DNA of 42,123 nucleotides from Bacteroidota bacterium (GTDB lineage Bacteria; Bacteroidota; Bacteroidia; Bacteroidales; Paludibacteraceae), in contig JAUZOL010000011.1 in the NCBI GenBank assembly GCA_030706455.1, positions 1 to 42,123 of the forward strand. The letters run 5' to 3'. Below are positions 1 to 10,100 of this stretch, one piece after another. Each line of letters begins with the position of its first letter. Position 1 is the stretch's first letter. The position numbers were made by a program, and so were the translations under genes. Below the pieces are notes generated by a model, which worked only from the letters and a program-made list of their open reading frames with translations, had not been told where the DNA came from and did no database searches.

Positions 1-1628
1 ACTGCTGTGCCTACTAATATTTGATTTGTGGCTAACGAAATATTAGCAGGACTAAACATTTTCGTGTCCACGTAATTCTTTGTGGCGGCGTCTTGTGCTG
101 CGGTCGGATTTGCCAAATTTGAAATGTTATAATACGGACCTCCTGATGTACCCATGTTGAGGGCAGCAGTTGCCTTGCCGAAATCACTGACAGGGATAGC
201 GTTTTTCAATACCATGATGGCCCGGTTGGAAGAATTTCCGACAAACATATTGTTGTTATTCAGTCCAAGTGTAGAAGGAGTAGTAAAAAGCATATCGACC
301 CAACCTTTGGTCGCAGCATCATCTATAAGGGTAGGGATTGCAAGGTGTTTGATCTGGTAATTGTTGGTTCCATCTCCCATTTCAATATAGTTCTGAGCAC
401 GGCCAAAGCCACTTAATGGGATATTAGCTTTGTCAAGTTTTGCATTTGAGATAGCTCCATTAGCAACTGTTAGTTGCCCCAGGTCATTGATAGTGGCATC
501 TCCCGACATGGAAACTGCAGCAGGAACATTGGATGCATTACCCACAAATATTTTCCCGTCAGGCAACGTGCTGGTAAGGCTTACCCAGGCAGTTCCATTG
601 TAATAATAAAATTTTTTATCAGTAGTGTTATAGAATACTTCTCCTTCCTTCACGCTTGTTGTGGATGGACTTGGGTTCATAGTTCCGGTGGGAGTCGACC
701 CGTTTATGGAAACCACAACCCAGCGGTTCAATGCATCGTAGACATAGAGGATATTGTCTACATTATCGAAAAAGAAATCACCGGCTTTAGGAGATGTTGG
801 ACGATCAGTAACGGGTCCTGCGGGGATGGAGGTACTACTGATGGACATCCAGCTTCCAGCCTGTCCCATCATATACAGCTTATTATCACTTGTTGTATAA
901 TAGATGTCGCCGTATTTATATGTTACAGGGAGCGACGTGATGCTAGGTACAAGACTCCATGTGGTTCCGTCACTGACATAGTATTGATTGTCGTTAAAAT
1001 TTTGAACAACAGATCCAGCTGGTGCGATAGGCTCATCGGTTGCAGGCCAGGCATATGACAACGTAATACCACTAAGCGAACTCCAGCCAATATCAGTTAG
1101 TTTATACACAGTATTATCAGTAGATTTCAATACAATGGCTCCTATTGTATATCCTGATGCACTAGGTAAGGTTGGCCCTGAATAATAAACTGGTGTTTTT
1201 GAGTCAATTGTAAGAAAAGCAGCATTAATAGCTGTAGATAGTACATTAGAAGGAATATCCGCTCCTGAAAGGAATAGCCCTTTTGTTGTTGGGCGAAATA
1301 AAACTCCCATTCCAGTCATAGCATCAAAGCCATCAATACATTTAGCGGTACAATAAATCGTTCCAGTGGGATTTGGGCTAATATAATCAATTTGAAAAGA
1401 ATGGGCTAGATTATCAATTACAATATCCCCAAGAGCAACAGTTGACCCTTTAAAATATTCAGTTTCGGGATTACAAGTTAGGGTGAGCGCATTTTCAACA
1501 CCTGGGGTAACCATATTTACTTCATCTATAGATATAGACCCACTAAATTGCCTCATTGTTTGAGAAAAACTATAGAGGGAGCAAAGGCATAAGACTGCGC
1601 ATATAATCAGGCTTCTATTTATACTCAT
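1..1628 (-). CDS. Giant secreted repeat protein, tail-fibre-like (partial, C-terminus beyond left edge)
   Basis: The reading frame is open from an ATG at 1628 to the window edge (about 542 codons), so the C-terminus is missing. The N-terminus is a Sec signal peptide (MSINRSLIICAVLCLCSLYS, then FSQ, cleavage probably just before Q). After a unique head there are at least three copies of a GD-[IVF]-[FY]-[FY]...W module (for example GDIYYTTSDNKLY, GDFFFDNVDNILY, GEVFYNTTDKKFY, each ending in W). These are followed by low-complexity Asn/Ser/Thr/Gly-rich repeats such as NNNMFVGNSSNRA and NQILVGTA, and by DAATKxxVD motifs. The same modules occur in the next gene upstream. It is the last visible gene of the minus-strand operon, 109 bp after the 1795-residue gene. 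The function is unknown; an extracellular fibre or adhesin is an inference from composition. Confidence 0.8.
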   Translation of the reverse strand, partial: MSINRSLIICAVLCLCSLYSFSQTMRQFSGSISIDEVNMVTPGVENALTLTCNPETEYFKGSTVALGDIVIDNLAHSFQIDYISPNPTGTIYCTAKCIDGFDAMTGMGVLFRPTTKGLFLSGADIPSNVLSTAINAAFLTIDSKTPVYYSGPTLPSASGYTIGAIVLKSTDNTVYKLTDIGWSSLSGITLSYAWPATDEPIAPAGSVVQNFNDNQYYVSDGTTWSLVPSITSLPVTYKYGDIYYTTSDNKLYMMGQAGSWMSISSTSIPAGPVTDRPTSPKAGDFFFDNVDNILYVYDALNRWVVVSINGSTPTGTMNPSPSTTSVKEGEVFYNTTDKKFYYYNGTAWVSLTSTLPDGKIFVGNASNVPAAVSMSGDATINDLGQLTVANGAISNAKLDKANIPLSGFGRAQNYIEMGDGTNNYQIKHLAIPTLIDDAATKGWVDMLFTTPSTLGLNNNNMFVGNSSNRAIMVLKNAIPVSDFGKATAALNMGTSGGPYYNISNLANPTAAQDAATKNYVDTKMFSPANISLATNQILVGTA

Positions 1629-1737
1629 CTGGGTTAATTCTAATATTTTGTATAAAATATATCAAACAATATATTTCATTGGTGTAATGCTCAAATTCTC
1701 AGGATCTATGTGTAAGATATCATTTCACAAAGCCCTT

Positions 1738-4700
1738 TTAGAAATGGAAAACTACGTAAAAGCCATCAGCAGTTTTGTGATATGCTAAATACGTGGTCTC
1801 AAACATTATAGATCCGTTTCCTGTTGCTTTATTTGTCCAATAATTGTTCGTTGTATAAGGAGCTTCGATTTGGTGTGTGTGTAAAGATGCATTAACTATA
1901 TCAACAAATGTTAGACTGGGCATTATTAAATCGTCAAGAGTTGTACTCGTGTTATATTCTTTTCCAGCATATGTGATAATGATATCCCAATTGTTTTGGC
2001 TGCCAAGCTCAACATAGTTAGAAGCAATTTTCAGATAATCCAGCCAAACTCCAGCCGGTACGGTTATCGTATGTGTGTAGCCTGACAAACTAACAGTAAC
2101 TCCGGGACCTGAAGCCCGGCAAAAACACTTAGTGTTACCTGATGGATTATAGGTGATCAAACTGCTACTTCCTGAAGCCGGAGTTTTCCAGGTTGGAGAC
2201 CCGGTTGTTGCATCTACAGTCAGAACTTTATTTGCATCGGTCGGAATAGACGCTGTAGGAAGAGTTGAACCACTGCCTCCTGATGGAGTTGCCCATACGC
2301 CGTCACCCCGTAAGAAGGTGGTTGAGCTTGCTGTTCCTGAAGTGGTGTTGATGGCAGCAACAGGCACTGTGCTGTTCCCGAATCTTGCAGCGGGAATAGA
2401 TCCAGTGGTCAGTTGCGTTGCATCCAAATTCGTAATGCTGCCTGACGCATCTCTTTTGACAAGCGAATTGGGCGTTGACAAAGTAGTTGCTCCATTTGCC
2501 AAATCAACTCCGGTGCGTACTGCGGCTGATGTAGCACCTCCCACATAGGCAACTGTTGGAGCCGATGCTGTTCCGCTCAAATCGTTGGCAAGCATTAAAA
2601 CTCCTTTGGTTGTGTTTGTTGCATCGGCAGCAGTTGGGATTGCCCATGTCCCGTCTCCACGCAGGAATGTCGTAGCATCTGCAGTTCCGCTACCCAGTCG
2701 GGCTGTAGCAACGGTACCTGATACAAGGTTCGATGCATTAAGATTTACGATATTACCCGTTGCATCTCTTTTGACAAGTGTATTTGCATTGGACGAAGTG
2801 GTTGCGTTATTTACCGCAATAGTTGCAGTATTGATGGCTGCCGCTGTTGAACCGCCAACGCTGACTACAGATGGAGAAGCCGCAGTTCCTCCTAAGTCTC
2901 CGGCCAGCATCAAAATCCCTTTCGTACTGGTCGTTGCATCAGTACCACTGCCTGCTGCAGCCCATGTTCCGTCTCCTCTCAAATAAGTGGAAGAGTTGGC
3001 AGTGCCTGTCCCCAAGCGAGCTGTAGCTACGACACCTGAAGTGATATTGCTCGCATCGATATTACCACTAAAAGAGGATGCGGTTAATTGACCGGTGGAG
3101 GGCACGAACTTTAAACGTGATGAGGTTACTTTTTGAGGTAAATTACCTGTGTTGGATGTTACCCATACCGGATATACCGAGGTTGCCGTTGTTCCATCAT
3201 CCGTAATAGCCGTTGTTGAGGCCGATCCTGCCGAACCCGTCACGCTGCCGTTTATTGGAGCGGTGACGGTCAAGCCGGTTAATGTGCCTACCGATGTAAT
3301 AGCGGGTTGAGCATTTCCGGTTACAGTTACAGCTGTTGTAGCTGTTGCTGCATTTCCCGTTGTGTTTTGATTTAGAGTAGGGATGTCGGATGCTGCTATA
3401 GAGCGGAAAGTTGGGGTTCCGCTACCTCCTGTAGGAGCAGCAAAGAAAGTCGCGGCAGACTGACTGGCAAGTGTGCCTGTGAGTGTACCGGAGGTTGTAA
3501 CCGGAGAATTTGTAACCGTAAAGATCGAAGGCAGGGATAATCCTACTGAAACTACGGTTCCCGTTCCTCCACTGGGAGTTGTCCATGCGGGGTTTCCGGA
3601 AACTATGGTCAATACCTGTCCGTTTCCTCCCGAAGAAGGAACTTTTGCATCCACATACGTTTTTACCGCTTTAGCCGATGGGTATTGTGTATCGGTAACC
3701 GAAGCAAGCGTTCCGTCGGTAGTTTTATTCGATTTGTCTTCTTTGCCAACAACAGTGGCATTTGCAGAAACCAATGCATCGGAATAATATTTTTTTGTCC
3801 CTTCGGTTACCTGGTCGGTGGTATAGTCTCCGCTTGTTGCAACAATTGCGCCGGTTCGCCCGAATACGGAACTCACGGCTCCTCCGTTTGCAACCTTGTC
3901 CCACGAGGTACCGTTTGAAATTACCCAATCACCCACATTTAATGCCATAGGAATAGATCCCGCGGTATTGACTACATAATAGTAACCCTGGCTGGCACTG
4001 GCTAATGGAAGTGAAGGTGATCCTGACGAAGCATTGTAGGTGCCCTTGTATATAACGGCTCCGGTAACAGAGTTCGGAAGGTAAGCCGGATCAATTTTCA
4101 CCGATGCGTTTAATGGAACAACGCCATTTGCTTGTCCTTTGGTGCTTACGTCGATTTTTGATGCGAAATCGGAAATATCGGCTCCCGAAAGGGCGCGGAA
4201 AGTAGGTGCACCATCACTGCCACTGGGAGCTGCCAAAACCGTATTGGCAGTCTGGTTGTTCAGTGTCACCGTTAAATTGCCCGAAGACGTGACGGGTGAA
4301 TTGGCAACGCCAAAGATGGTAGGCATGGCTAATCCTACGGAAGTTACAGTTCCCGGGTTGGTTGAGGGAACAGCCCATGTGCCATCGCCCCTCAGAAAAC
4401 CCGAAGAATTTATTGTTCCGGCATTAAGTGCCGTCAAAGGAATACTATTTGCTCCATAGTTGGCCGCAGGAATGGTGCCGGTCAGGTTAGTAGCTGCTAA
4501 TGCTCCGCTGAAGGTTGTAGCCGTAAGTGTTCCTGTGGAAGGAGCATACTTTAGCTTGGAGGTGCTGATGTTCAGGGGAACATTCCCGCTTCCGGTAACC
4601 CAGGTCGGGTATACGGTGGTTCCTGCAGAAACGTCTGTCACCGTTACTTTGGTGGATGTGGTCGCTGTAGTGGCTGTTGTTGCTGTGGCTGCATTGCCGG

Positions 4701-7125
4701 TGATGTCTCCCTGAATCGGATTCACTACCGAGAGATTTGTTAATGTTCCGACAGAGGTAATATTGGGTTGCGAAGCTCCTGTAACTGTAACTGCTGTAGT
4801 GGCAGATGTCGCTTGGGCTGCATTGCCGGTGATATCGCCGGGAACTTTTCCGGAGCCATCTCTGATTACAAGTGTATTAGCATCTGTAGACGTGCTGGGT
4901 AAAATACCACCTATACTAACCACAGATGGGGCATCGGCTGTTCCTGCTAAATCTCCGGCTAATTTAAGAATACCCTTGCTGCTGGTGGTTGCGTCAGGTA
5001 TGGTGGTCGTTCCCGGGGCTTGCCAGGTTGCAGCATTACCCAGTGAATTTATTGTTAGAACTTTGTTTGCATCACTTGTACTGTAAGTCGGAAGACTGCT
5101 TGATCCTCCCGATGGCACAGACCAGTTGCCGGATCCGTCAAGGTATGTACCTGCGGCTCTTCCCGATGCCTGGATGGCTGAAACCGGGATAGTATTGGAG
5201 GCATAGCGCGCTGTTGCAATCGTTCCCGTCAGGTTAGAGGCATTCAGACTTCCCGAAAGAGTTGATCCGGTAATGGCTCCTGTTGCTGTAACCGACGTCG
5301 GAGTGATGGCTCCAAGTGATAGAGAGATGGCCGGTGTACTTGTCGGATTGGTTATCGAGCTGACAATGCCGTTGCTGGAGCTGACAGAGACATTTGTTAC
5401 TCCGGGAGCCGACCATGCAGGAGAGCCGCTGACCATGGTGAGAACCTGCCCTGCCGTTCCGCCGGATGGCACTTTTCCATCAACATAATTCTTTACCGCG
5501 TCGACGGTAGGATATTTTGTATAAGTAGCGTCAGAGATAATCGAATTTACTTTGTTAGCAACATCTTCTTTTCCTATTAAAGTGGGATTGGCATTCGCTA
5601 GTGCATCAGTATAATATTTATTGGTAGAACCTTCGGTAACCTGATCGGTATTGTAATCTCCTGCATTGGCAGTGATTGTTCCTGTTCTTCCGAATACACT
5701 GGAGACAGCTGCACTATTATTCACTCTTTCCCAGCTACTTCCGTTCGAGATTATCCAGTCGCCCACATTCAGGTTGATGGGGTTTGATCCTGCTGATGTT
5801 ACAACATAATAGTAGCCTTTATTGGTTGCAGATGCTGTGGCAAGAGATGGCATACCGGAACTTGCATCATATGTTCCTTTGTAGGTTACTGATCCAAGAA
5901 TTGCATCTGGCAGATATGTCGACGGTATTTTCAGGCTGGCATCCAGTGGTGCCACTCCCGATGCTGCTCCAATGGCACTAACATTTACTTTGTTAGCAAG
6001 ACCGGGAACATCGGAATCCTGTAAGGAACGAAACGTTGGTGTGCCGGCAGCTCCGGAAGGTGCGGCAAATACAGTTCCTGCCGGTTGACTGGCTAATGCG
6101 CCGGTCAGCGTTCCCGTGGTGGTGACGGGAGAGTTGGTTACCGTCATGAAGGATGGTAATGCCAATCCTACCGAAGTGACGGTTCCTGTTTGTACCCAGC
6201 TTGTGCCATTCGATACCCAGTAGGTATGCGTTTGAGAGTTGTAAAATGTGGCTCCGGCAGCTCCAACGGCGGGTAATACCGTACCACTGGGTGTTGAACC
6301 GGCCTCTGCCCATTTGAATTGATTATTACCGGCCGATACCAATACCTGACCGGCGTTACCTGCGGTTAAAGCACTGCCACCGGTTCCCTGAAGCTTAACA
6401 TCAGTAATGCTGCCATTTAATACACCACCTACTGTAATCCAGTTTGTTCCATCAAATATTTTTAATACGTTTTGTGCCGGATCTGCATTTGTGAGATAGA
6501 AGACATCTCCGGTTTTTGCACTTGAAGTAGCCGGCAATATTGTTCCATTGGGTGTTGAGGATACGGGAACCCACTCCGTGTCCTTGTAATAATAAAAATT
6601 CTTGGTCGTTGTGTCATAAAATACGTCTCCGGGCGATGCTGTTGACGGAAGAGTGCTTCCGCTGGGAGTCGTTTTCATGTCGTTCTGGTCTGCGATGCGA
6701 ACCCATTCTCCGTTATTAATGTCTGTAGTAAATGACGGATTTGAGCCAGCATTCGGATTACTGAAATAATAATAGCCAGGAGTTACTTTAGTAGCTTTCA
6801 CTCCTTGACCGGAAGGTGTTGTTCCAGTCGCAATATTGTATACAATCATTCCATCAAAAGCAGACGGGAACGTGAATCCGTCAAGCAAATTGAGTTTGAA
6901 TGAAAAAGAAGTCAAATCAGTTCGGGGGAAAAGCAATCCTTTGCCCGCATTTGTTGGGTCTATACTTAAATCGAAATTGCTGGAAGCATCAAAAAAAGGA
7001 TTCTCTGCAGTTACATTTGCAGTAACAGTTCCATTGGAGAATACTTGAGCATAGGATTGATTGAAAAAGAAAATCAATAGTATGACTATAAATACTACTT
7101 TGTATTTGTATGAAAATTTCGTCAT
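1738..7125 (-). CDS. Giant secreted repeat protein (1795 aa), tail-fibre/beta-strand-repeat type
   Basis: This 1795-residue protein has an N-terminal signal peptide (hydrophobic stretch ending NQSYA-Q). The head (about residues 40-150) contains GLLFPRTDL and GMIVYN, typical of Bacteroidota fibre-like proteins. Next come GDVFYDTTTKNFYYYK...W modules (150-310), then a long series of Gly/Ser/Thr-rich repeats. Recognisable units are [YF]LRGDG[TV]WA (four times, plus a YLDGSGNW variant), LASQPAGTVFAAPSG, FGRTGTI, and YPTVDAVKNYVDGK / YPSAKAVKTYVDAK (near 5500 and 3670). The last roughly 140 residues are non-repetitive (from about CFCRASGPGV to the end at FYVVFHF) and could be a folded tip domain. 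No T9SS sorting signal is visible at the C-terminus. It starts 20 bp after the stop of the 1961-residue gene. Its role is unrecognised; phage tail fibres and surface adhesins use this architecture. Confidence 0.85.
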   Translation of the reverse strand: MTKFSYKYKVVFIVILLIFFFNQSYAQVFSNGTVTANVTAENPFFDASSNFDLSIDPTNAGKGLLFPRTDLTSFSFKLNLLDGFTFPSAFDGMIVYNIATGTTPSGQGVKATKVTPGYYYFSNPNAGSNPSFTTDINNGEWVRIADQNDMKTTPSGSTLPSTASPGDVFYDTTTKNFYYYKDTEWVPVSSTPNGTILPATSSAKTGDVFYLTNADPAQNVLKIFDGTNWITVGGVLNGSITDVKLQGTGGSALTAGNAGQVLVSAGNNQFKWAEAGSTPSGTVLPAVGAAGATFYNSQTHTYWVSNGTSWVQTGTVTSVGLALPSFMTVTNSPVTTTGTLTGALASQPAGTVFAAPSGAAGTPTFRSLQDSDVPGLANKVNVSAIGAASGVAPLDASLKIPSTYLPDAILGSVTYKGTYDASSGMPSLATASATNKGYYYVVTSAGSNPINLNVGDWIISNGSSWERVNNSAAVSSVFGRTGTITANAGDYNTDQVTEGSTNKYYTDALANANPTLIGKEDVANKVNSIISDATYTKYPTVDAVKNYVDGKVPSGGTAGQVLTMVSGSPAWSAPGVTNVSVSSSNGIVSSITNPTSTPAISLSLGAITPTSVTATGAITGSTLSGSLNASNLTGTIATARYASNTIPVSAIQASGRAAGTYLDGSGNWSVPSGGSSSLPTYSTSDANKVLTINSLGNAATWQAPGTTTIPDATTSSKGILKLAGDLAGTADAPSVVSIGGILPSTSTDANTLVIRDGSGKVPGDITGNAAQATSATTAVTVTGASQPNITSVGTLTNLSVVNPIQGDITGNAATATTATTATTSTKVTVTDVSAGTTVYPTWVTGSGNVPLNISTSKLKYAPSTGTLTATTFSGALAATNLTGTIPAANYGANSIPLTALNAGTINSSGFLRGDGTWAVPSTNPGTVTSVGLAMPTIFGVANSPVTSSGNLTVTLNNQTANTVLAAPSGSDGAPTFRALSGADISDFASKIDVSTKGQANGVVPLNASVKIDPAYLPNSVTGAVIYKGTYNASSGSPSLPLASASQGYYYVVNTAGSIPMALNVGDWVISNGTSWDKVANGGAVSSVFGRTGAIVATSGDYTTDQVTEGTKKYYSDALVSANATVVGKEDKSNKTTDGTLASVTDTQYPSAKAVKTYVDAKVPSSGGNGQVLTIVSGNPAWTTPSGGTGTVVSVGLSLPSIFTVTNSPVTTSGTLTGTLASQSAATFFAAPTGGSGTPTFRSIAASDIPTLNQNTTGNAATATTAVTVTGNAQPAITSVGTLTGLTVTAPINGSVTGSAGSASTTAITDDGTTATSVYPVWVTSNTGNLPQKVTSSRLKFVPSTGQLTASSFSGNIDASNITSGVVATARLGTGTANSSTYLRGDGTWAAAGSGTDATTSTKGILMLAGDLGGTAASPSVVSVGGSTAAAINTATIAVNNATTSSNANTLVKRDATGNIVNLNASNLVSGTVATARLGSGTADATTFLRGDGTWAIPTAADATNTTKGVLMLANDLSGTASAPTVAYVGGATSAAVRTGVDLANGATTLSTPNSLVKRDASGSITNLDATQLTTGSIPAARFGNSTVPVAAINTTSGTASSTTFLRGDGVWATPSGGSGSTLPTASIPTDANKVLTVDATTGSPTWKTPASGSSSLITYNPSGNTKCFCRASGPGVTVSLSGYTHTITVPAGVWLDYLKIASNYVELGSQNNWDIIITYAGKEYNTSTTLDDLIMPSLTFVDIVNASLHTHQIEAPYTTNNYWTNKATGNGSIMFETTYLAYHKTADGFYVVFHF

Positions 7126-7145
7126 GTGTTCCAGAGTTTATTTTA

Positions 7146-10100
7146 TTACGCACCCGCAATCAAATACCAGTTTGTTCCGTCAGATATTAGCATTTGTCCT
7201 CTAGACGCTGCTATTGACGAGTTGTTAACTGGTACATAAGTAATGTATGTGTAGCTGCCTGAAGTTCCTGCTTGTACACTGTTGTTTCTTATCATCAAAA
7301 TGCGACCCGGGCAGGTCACTGGATTTGGCAAAGTGATATTACCGGCTCCCGCAATCTGGATGTTGATTATGTAATCATCATCATTCACAGTAAAACCGGC
7401 AAAGGTGCCTGTATAGGTTCTTATCTTTGCATATACAGCACCATTCATTTGAACATTTCCGTTAAAGATTGTCCTTCCTGCCGATCCTGTGAGTCCTGTA
7501 TTAGAAAATGTTAAGGTGTTTGCTCCCTGATCTACAGTGGTATTTTTTGTTAATGTACCGCCTAAAGCAACATCGCTGCTGGTTACGGTCAAACCATTGC
7601 TGGCTGTCGATATACCAGAACCTCCTCCGCTTGGAGTTTGCCAGGTAGCCGATCCTGACGCATTTGCCGTGAGGACTTTCCCGGCATCTGTACCAGCAGG
7701 GGTTGGCGCAACGGTGTTCAATGTTGTTCCCGAATAACTCAACCCACTGCCGAGTGTAATTTCGGAAACGGCCGTTCCGGTTAGTCCCGATCCTAAGAGT
7801 TTATTTGCCGTCATGGTTTGCATCTTGGCATAAGTAACGGCGTTTGATGCTATTTTGGCAGTAGTAACGGCATTGTTGGAGATGGTACCGGCTGCGGTCA
7901 CGTTCGTGCTGCCATCAAATGCCGGAGATGTGTACGTGAGGTCTCCGGAGATGGAGATTGTTTTACCTGTTTGTAGCTTGGTTGCCGATGCGGCATTATC
8001 AGTAGATGTTAAATAATCGGTACCTGCAGTTGCGGCTGTAATGGCTCCCGACGTTGCATCACCTTTTAACAGACCTGTTACGGTGGTTCCAAGAGAAATG
8101 TCGGGTACAGCACCTGCCGTGGCAGTACCTTTAAATCCGTTTGCGGTGGCAACCGTCACGCCTGTTACGGTTCCACTACCTCCGCCTCCGCTTGGAGCCA
8201 ACCAAACCGGAGCACCGGAAGCATTTACAGTGAGCACTTTGTTGGCATCCGTTGTAGTTGAAGTCGGAATGCTTGTATTTAATGTATTTCCTGTAAAACT
8301 CAATCCATTGCCTAAGCTGATTTCAGAAACTGCCGTTCCGGATAGTCCTGATCCTAAGAGTTTGTTAGCAGTCACAGGCTGCATTTTAGCATACGTAACA
8401 GCATTGTTGGCTATAGTCGGAGCTGTTGCAGTTCCTCCCAAATCACCGGCTAATTGAATGGTTCCTAATGTTGATGTCGTTGCCGGTGAAGCACCTGTGG
8501 CGTTAAGGGTATTTCCGGTGAAGCTTAAGTTAGTCCCTAATGTAATCTCTGTAGCCGAGGTTCCGCTAAGGCCTGATCCCAATAAACGGTTCGCGGCCAT
8601 GGTTGGAAGCAGATAATCGGTTCCGGGCACTGCCGCTGTGAGACCGGTTCCATTTCCTTTTACCAAACCTGTGACGGTTGTCCCTAATGTTATGGCAGGA
8701 ACGGCTCCTGTAGTAGCTGTGCCTTTGAATCCATTTGCCGTATTTACAGAAACTCCTGTTACAGTTCCACTACCACCTGAAGATACTATAGTGGATATTT
8801 CTCCCTGTAAATTTTCTAATGCAGTTTGAACTGTGGTGGCCGTCGATGGCAATCCGTTTTGAATCACAACCGGTACAGTGGCCGCTGTGGCAGAAGTGGC
8901 GGGCGTAGCCCATGTGACTGCGGTTCCGGCAGCGTTAACAGAAAGCACCTTGTTTGCATCAGTGGTTGCATAAGCAGGAACTTTGGCGTCAACATATGTT
9001 TTTACAGCTTTTTCAGAAGGATATTTTGTGTCCGAATTTGAAGAGAGTGTTCCATCCGTGCTTTTGTTTGCCTTGTCTTCTTTAAGATCCAATGCAGTTT
9101 GTGTCGCGGTACTGATAGGTTTGTTAGCATCACTTGTATTATTAACATTCCCTAACCCTAAATCGGTCGGTGTCAGAGCAAGCATTGTCTTTAATGAGGT
9201 GGTAGACAATGCGGTTGGTGCTGAAGCAGAGCCTGAAACATTACCAAGAACCGTATTGTTTGCAATGCTGTTCAATCCAAGGGTTACAGATCCGGAAGTG
9301 CCTCCCCCGACTAAACCGGTACCGGCAGTAACTCCGGTTATGGTTCCGGTTCCTCCTCCACCTGAAGACACTTTTGCATCTACATAAGTTTTAACTGCTT
9401 TTTCGCTGGGATATTTGGTATCCGAATTGGACGAGAGTGTTCCGTCTGTACTTTTGTTTGCCTTGTCCTCTTTAAGGTCTAATGCCGTTTGTGTAGCCGT
9501 GCTGATTGGTTTATTGAGATCAGATGTGTTATCAACGTTGTTCAGCCCGACGTCAGATTTTGAAAGCGAAAGCATTGTTTTTACCTGCGAGACGGATAAT
9601 GCGGTAGGTGTTGATGAAGATGACGTAGCATTTCCTAATATCGAGCTTCCTGCAATGCTTCCTAATCCAAGCGTTACACTACCCGAAACCCCTCCTCCTG
9701 TCAGACCTGTTCCGGCGGTAACCCCGGTTATAGTTCCCGATCCGCTTCCTCCTCCTGATGAGCCTGTCGCAGAGAGAACTCCTCCGGTAAGTGACAACCC
9801 CGAACCTATCGTAATTGCTTCAGCAACTCCTGTGCCGCTGCTTGAACGTCCAATTAAAGTGTTTGAGGAAATATCGGCCAGTTTGGGAAGAGTTACTGCT
9901 TTGTCAGCCAAAATTAATGGAGAGACAGAATTTCCGCTTCCGCTTAAGCTTGAATCATGATATACCGAAGATAGTCCTCCTCCGGAGGCTGTTGATATTT
10001 GTTGTTCAATAATGTTCAAAGCATCCTGAACGTTAGTGGCATAAATGCCCGGAATTTGAGGAGAAAGCTGAACCGTGTTTGCATAAGGATATTCGGGAAT

